Positions 32,740 through 32,781 of a stretch of DNA of 32,781 bases are shown piece after piece. This DNA comes from Fragilaria crotonensis (taxonomy: Eukaryota; Bacillariophyta; Fragilariophyceae; Fragilariales; Fragilariaceae). The stretch covers positions 1 through 32,781 of the forward strand of contig JAKSYS010000692.1 of NCBI GenBank assembly GCA_022925895.1. Direction: 5' to 3'. The stretch's first letter is position 1, and each line of letters begins with the position of its first letter. Position numbers and translations under genes: made by a program. The notes beneath the pieces are model-generated. The model worked only from the letters and a program-made list of their open reading frames with translations. It made no database searches and had not been told where the DNA came from.

Positions 32740-32781
32740 ACCATTCTTTGTGACAGCTTACGTGGTGCTGATCATGATTGC

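Overview
The window looks like nuclear DNA of a diatom, probably pennate. It carries compact eukaryotic housekeeping genes, a 95-nt GT-AG intron, and a near-complete Ty1/copia element of the kind abundant in diatom genomes (CoDi-like). It also has a DDE transposase remnant and long repeat-rich gene-poor DNA. The species cannot be named from the sequence alone.

Layout. 1-814: C-terminal part of a DDE transposase (+). 1559-2391: exosome cap subunit RRP4 (+). 2589-2845: tiny serine-palmitoyltransferase small subunit (-). 3417-4700: MscS-type mechanosensitive channel (-). 4825-10908: full-length Ty1/copia retrotransposon with two LTRs and a CATATG target duplication, inserted about 120 bp upstream of the MscS start codon. 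11431-12990: NAPE-PLD-like metallo-beta-lactamase phospholipase (+). 13199-15037: DDX5/DBP2-type DEAD-box RNA helicase with an RGG tail and one intron (-). 15647-17937: cytosolic-type arginyl-tRNA synthetase with a GST-C-like N-terminal extension (-). From 17938 to the end (almost 15 kb) I see no convincing gene. That stretch holds paired duplications, a minisatellite, perfect palindromes, GTAC-rich tracts, eroded coding-like DNA and a 13-copy hairpin satellite at 28961-29697.

The genes are unlinked housekeeping functions: RNA decay and processing, sphingolipid and N-acylethanolamine metabolism, osmotic response and translation. There is no sign of an operon or cluster.

A recurring property colours the annotation. 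Almost every conserved gene, and the retrotransposon, is broken by frameshifts. Most are explained by loss of one or two bases, often inside a short homopolymer, while the protein on both sides stays well conserved. The two LTRs differ by the same kind of change. I read this mainly as uncorrected indel error in a long-read assembly rather than mass pseudogenisation, so genes are annotated as CDS across the breaks.

The most interesting unexplained signals are the hairpin satellite with compensatory stem changes and palindromic flanks, the GTAC-saturated intergenic tracts, and a retrotransposon reading frame that stays open through the polypurine tract into the 3' LTR.
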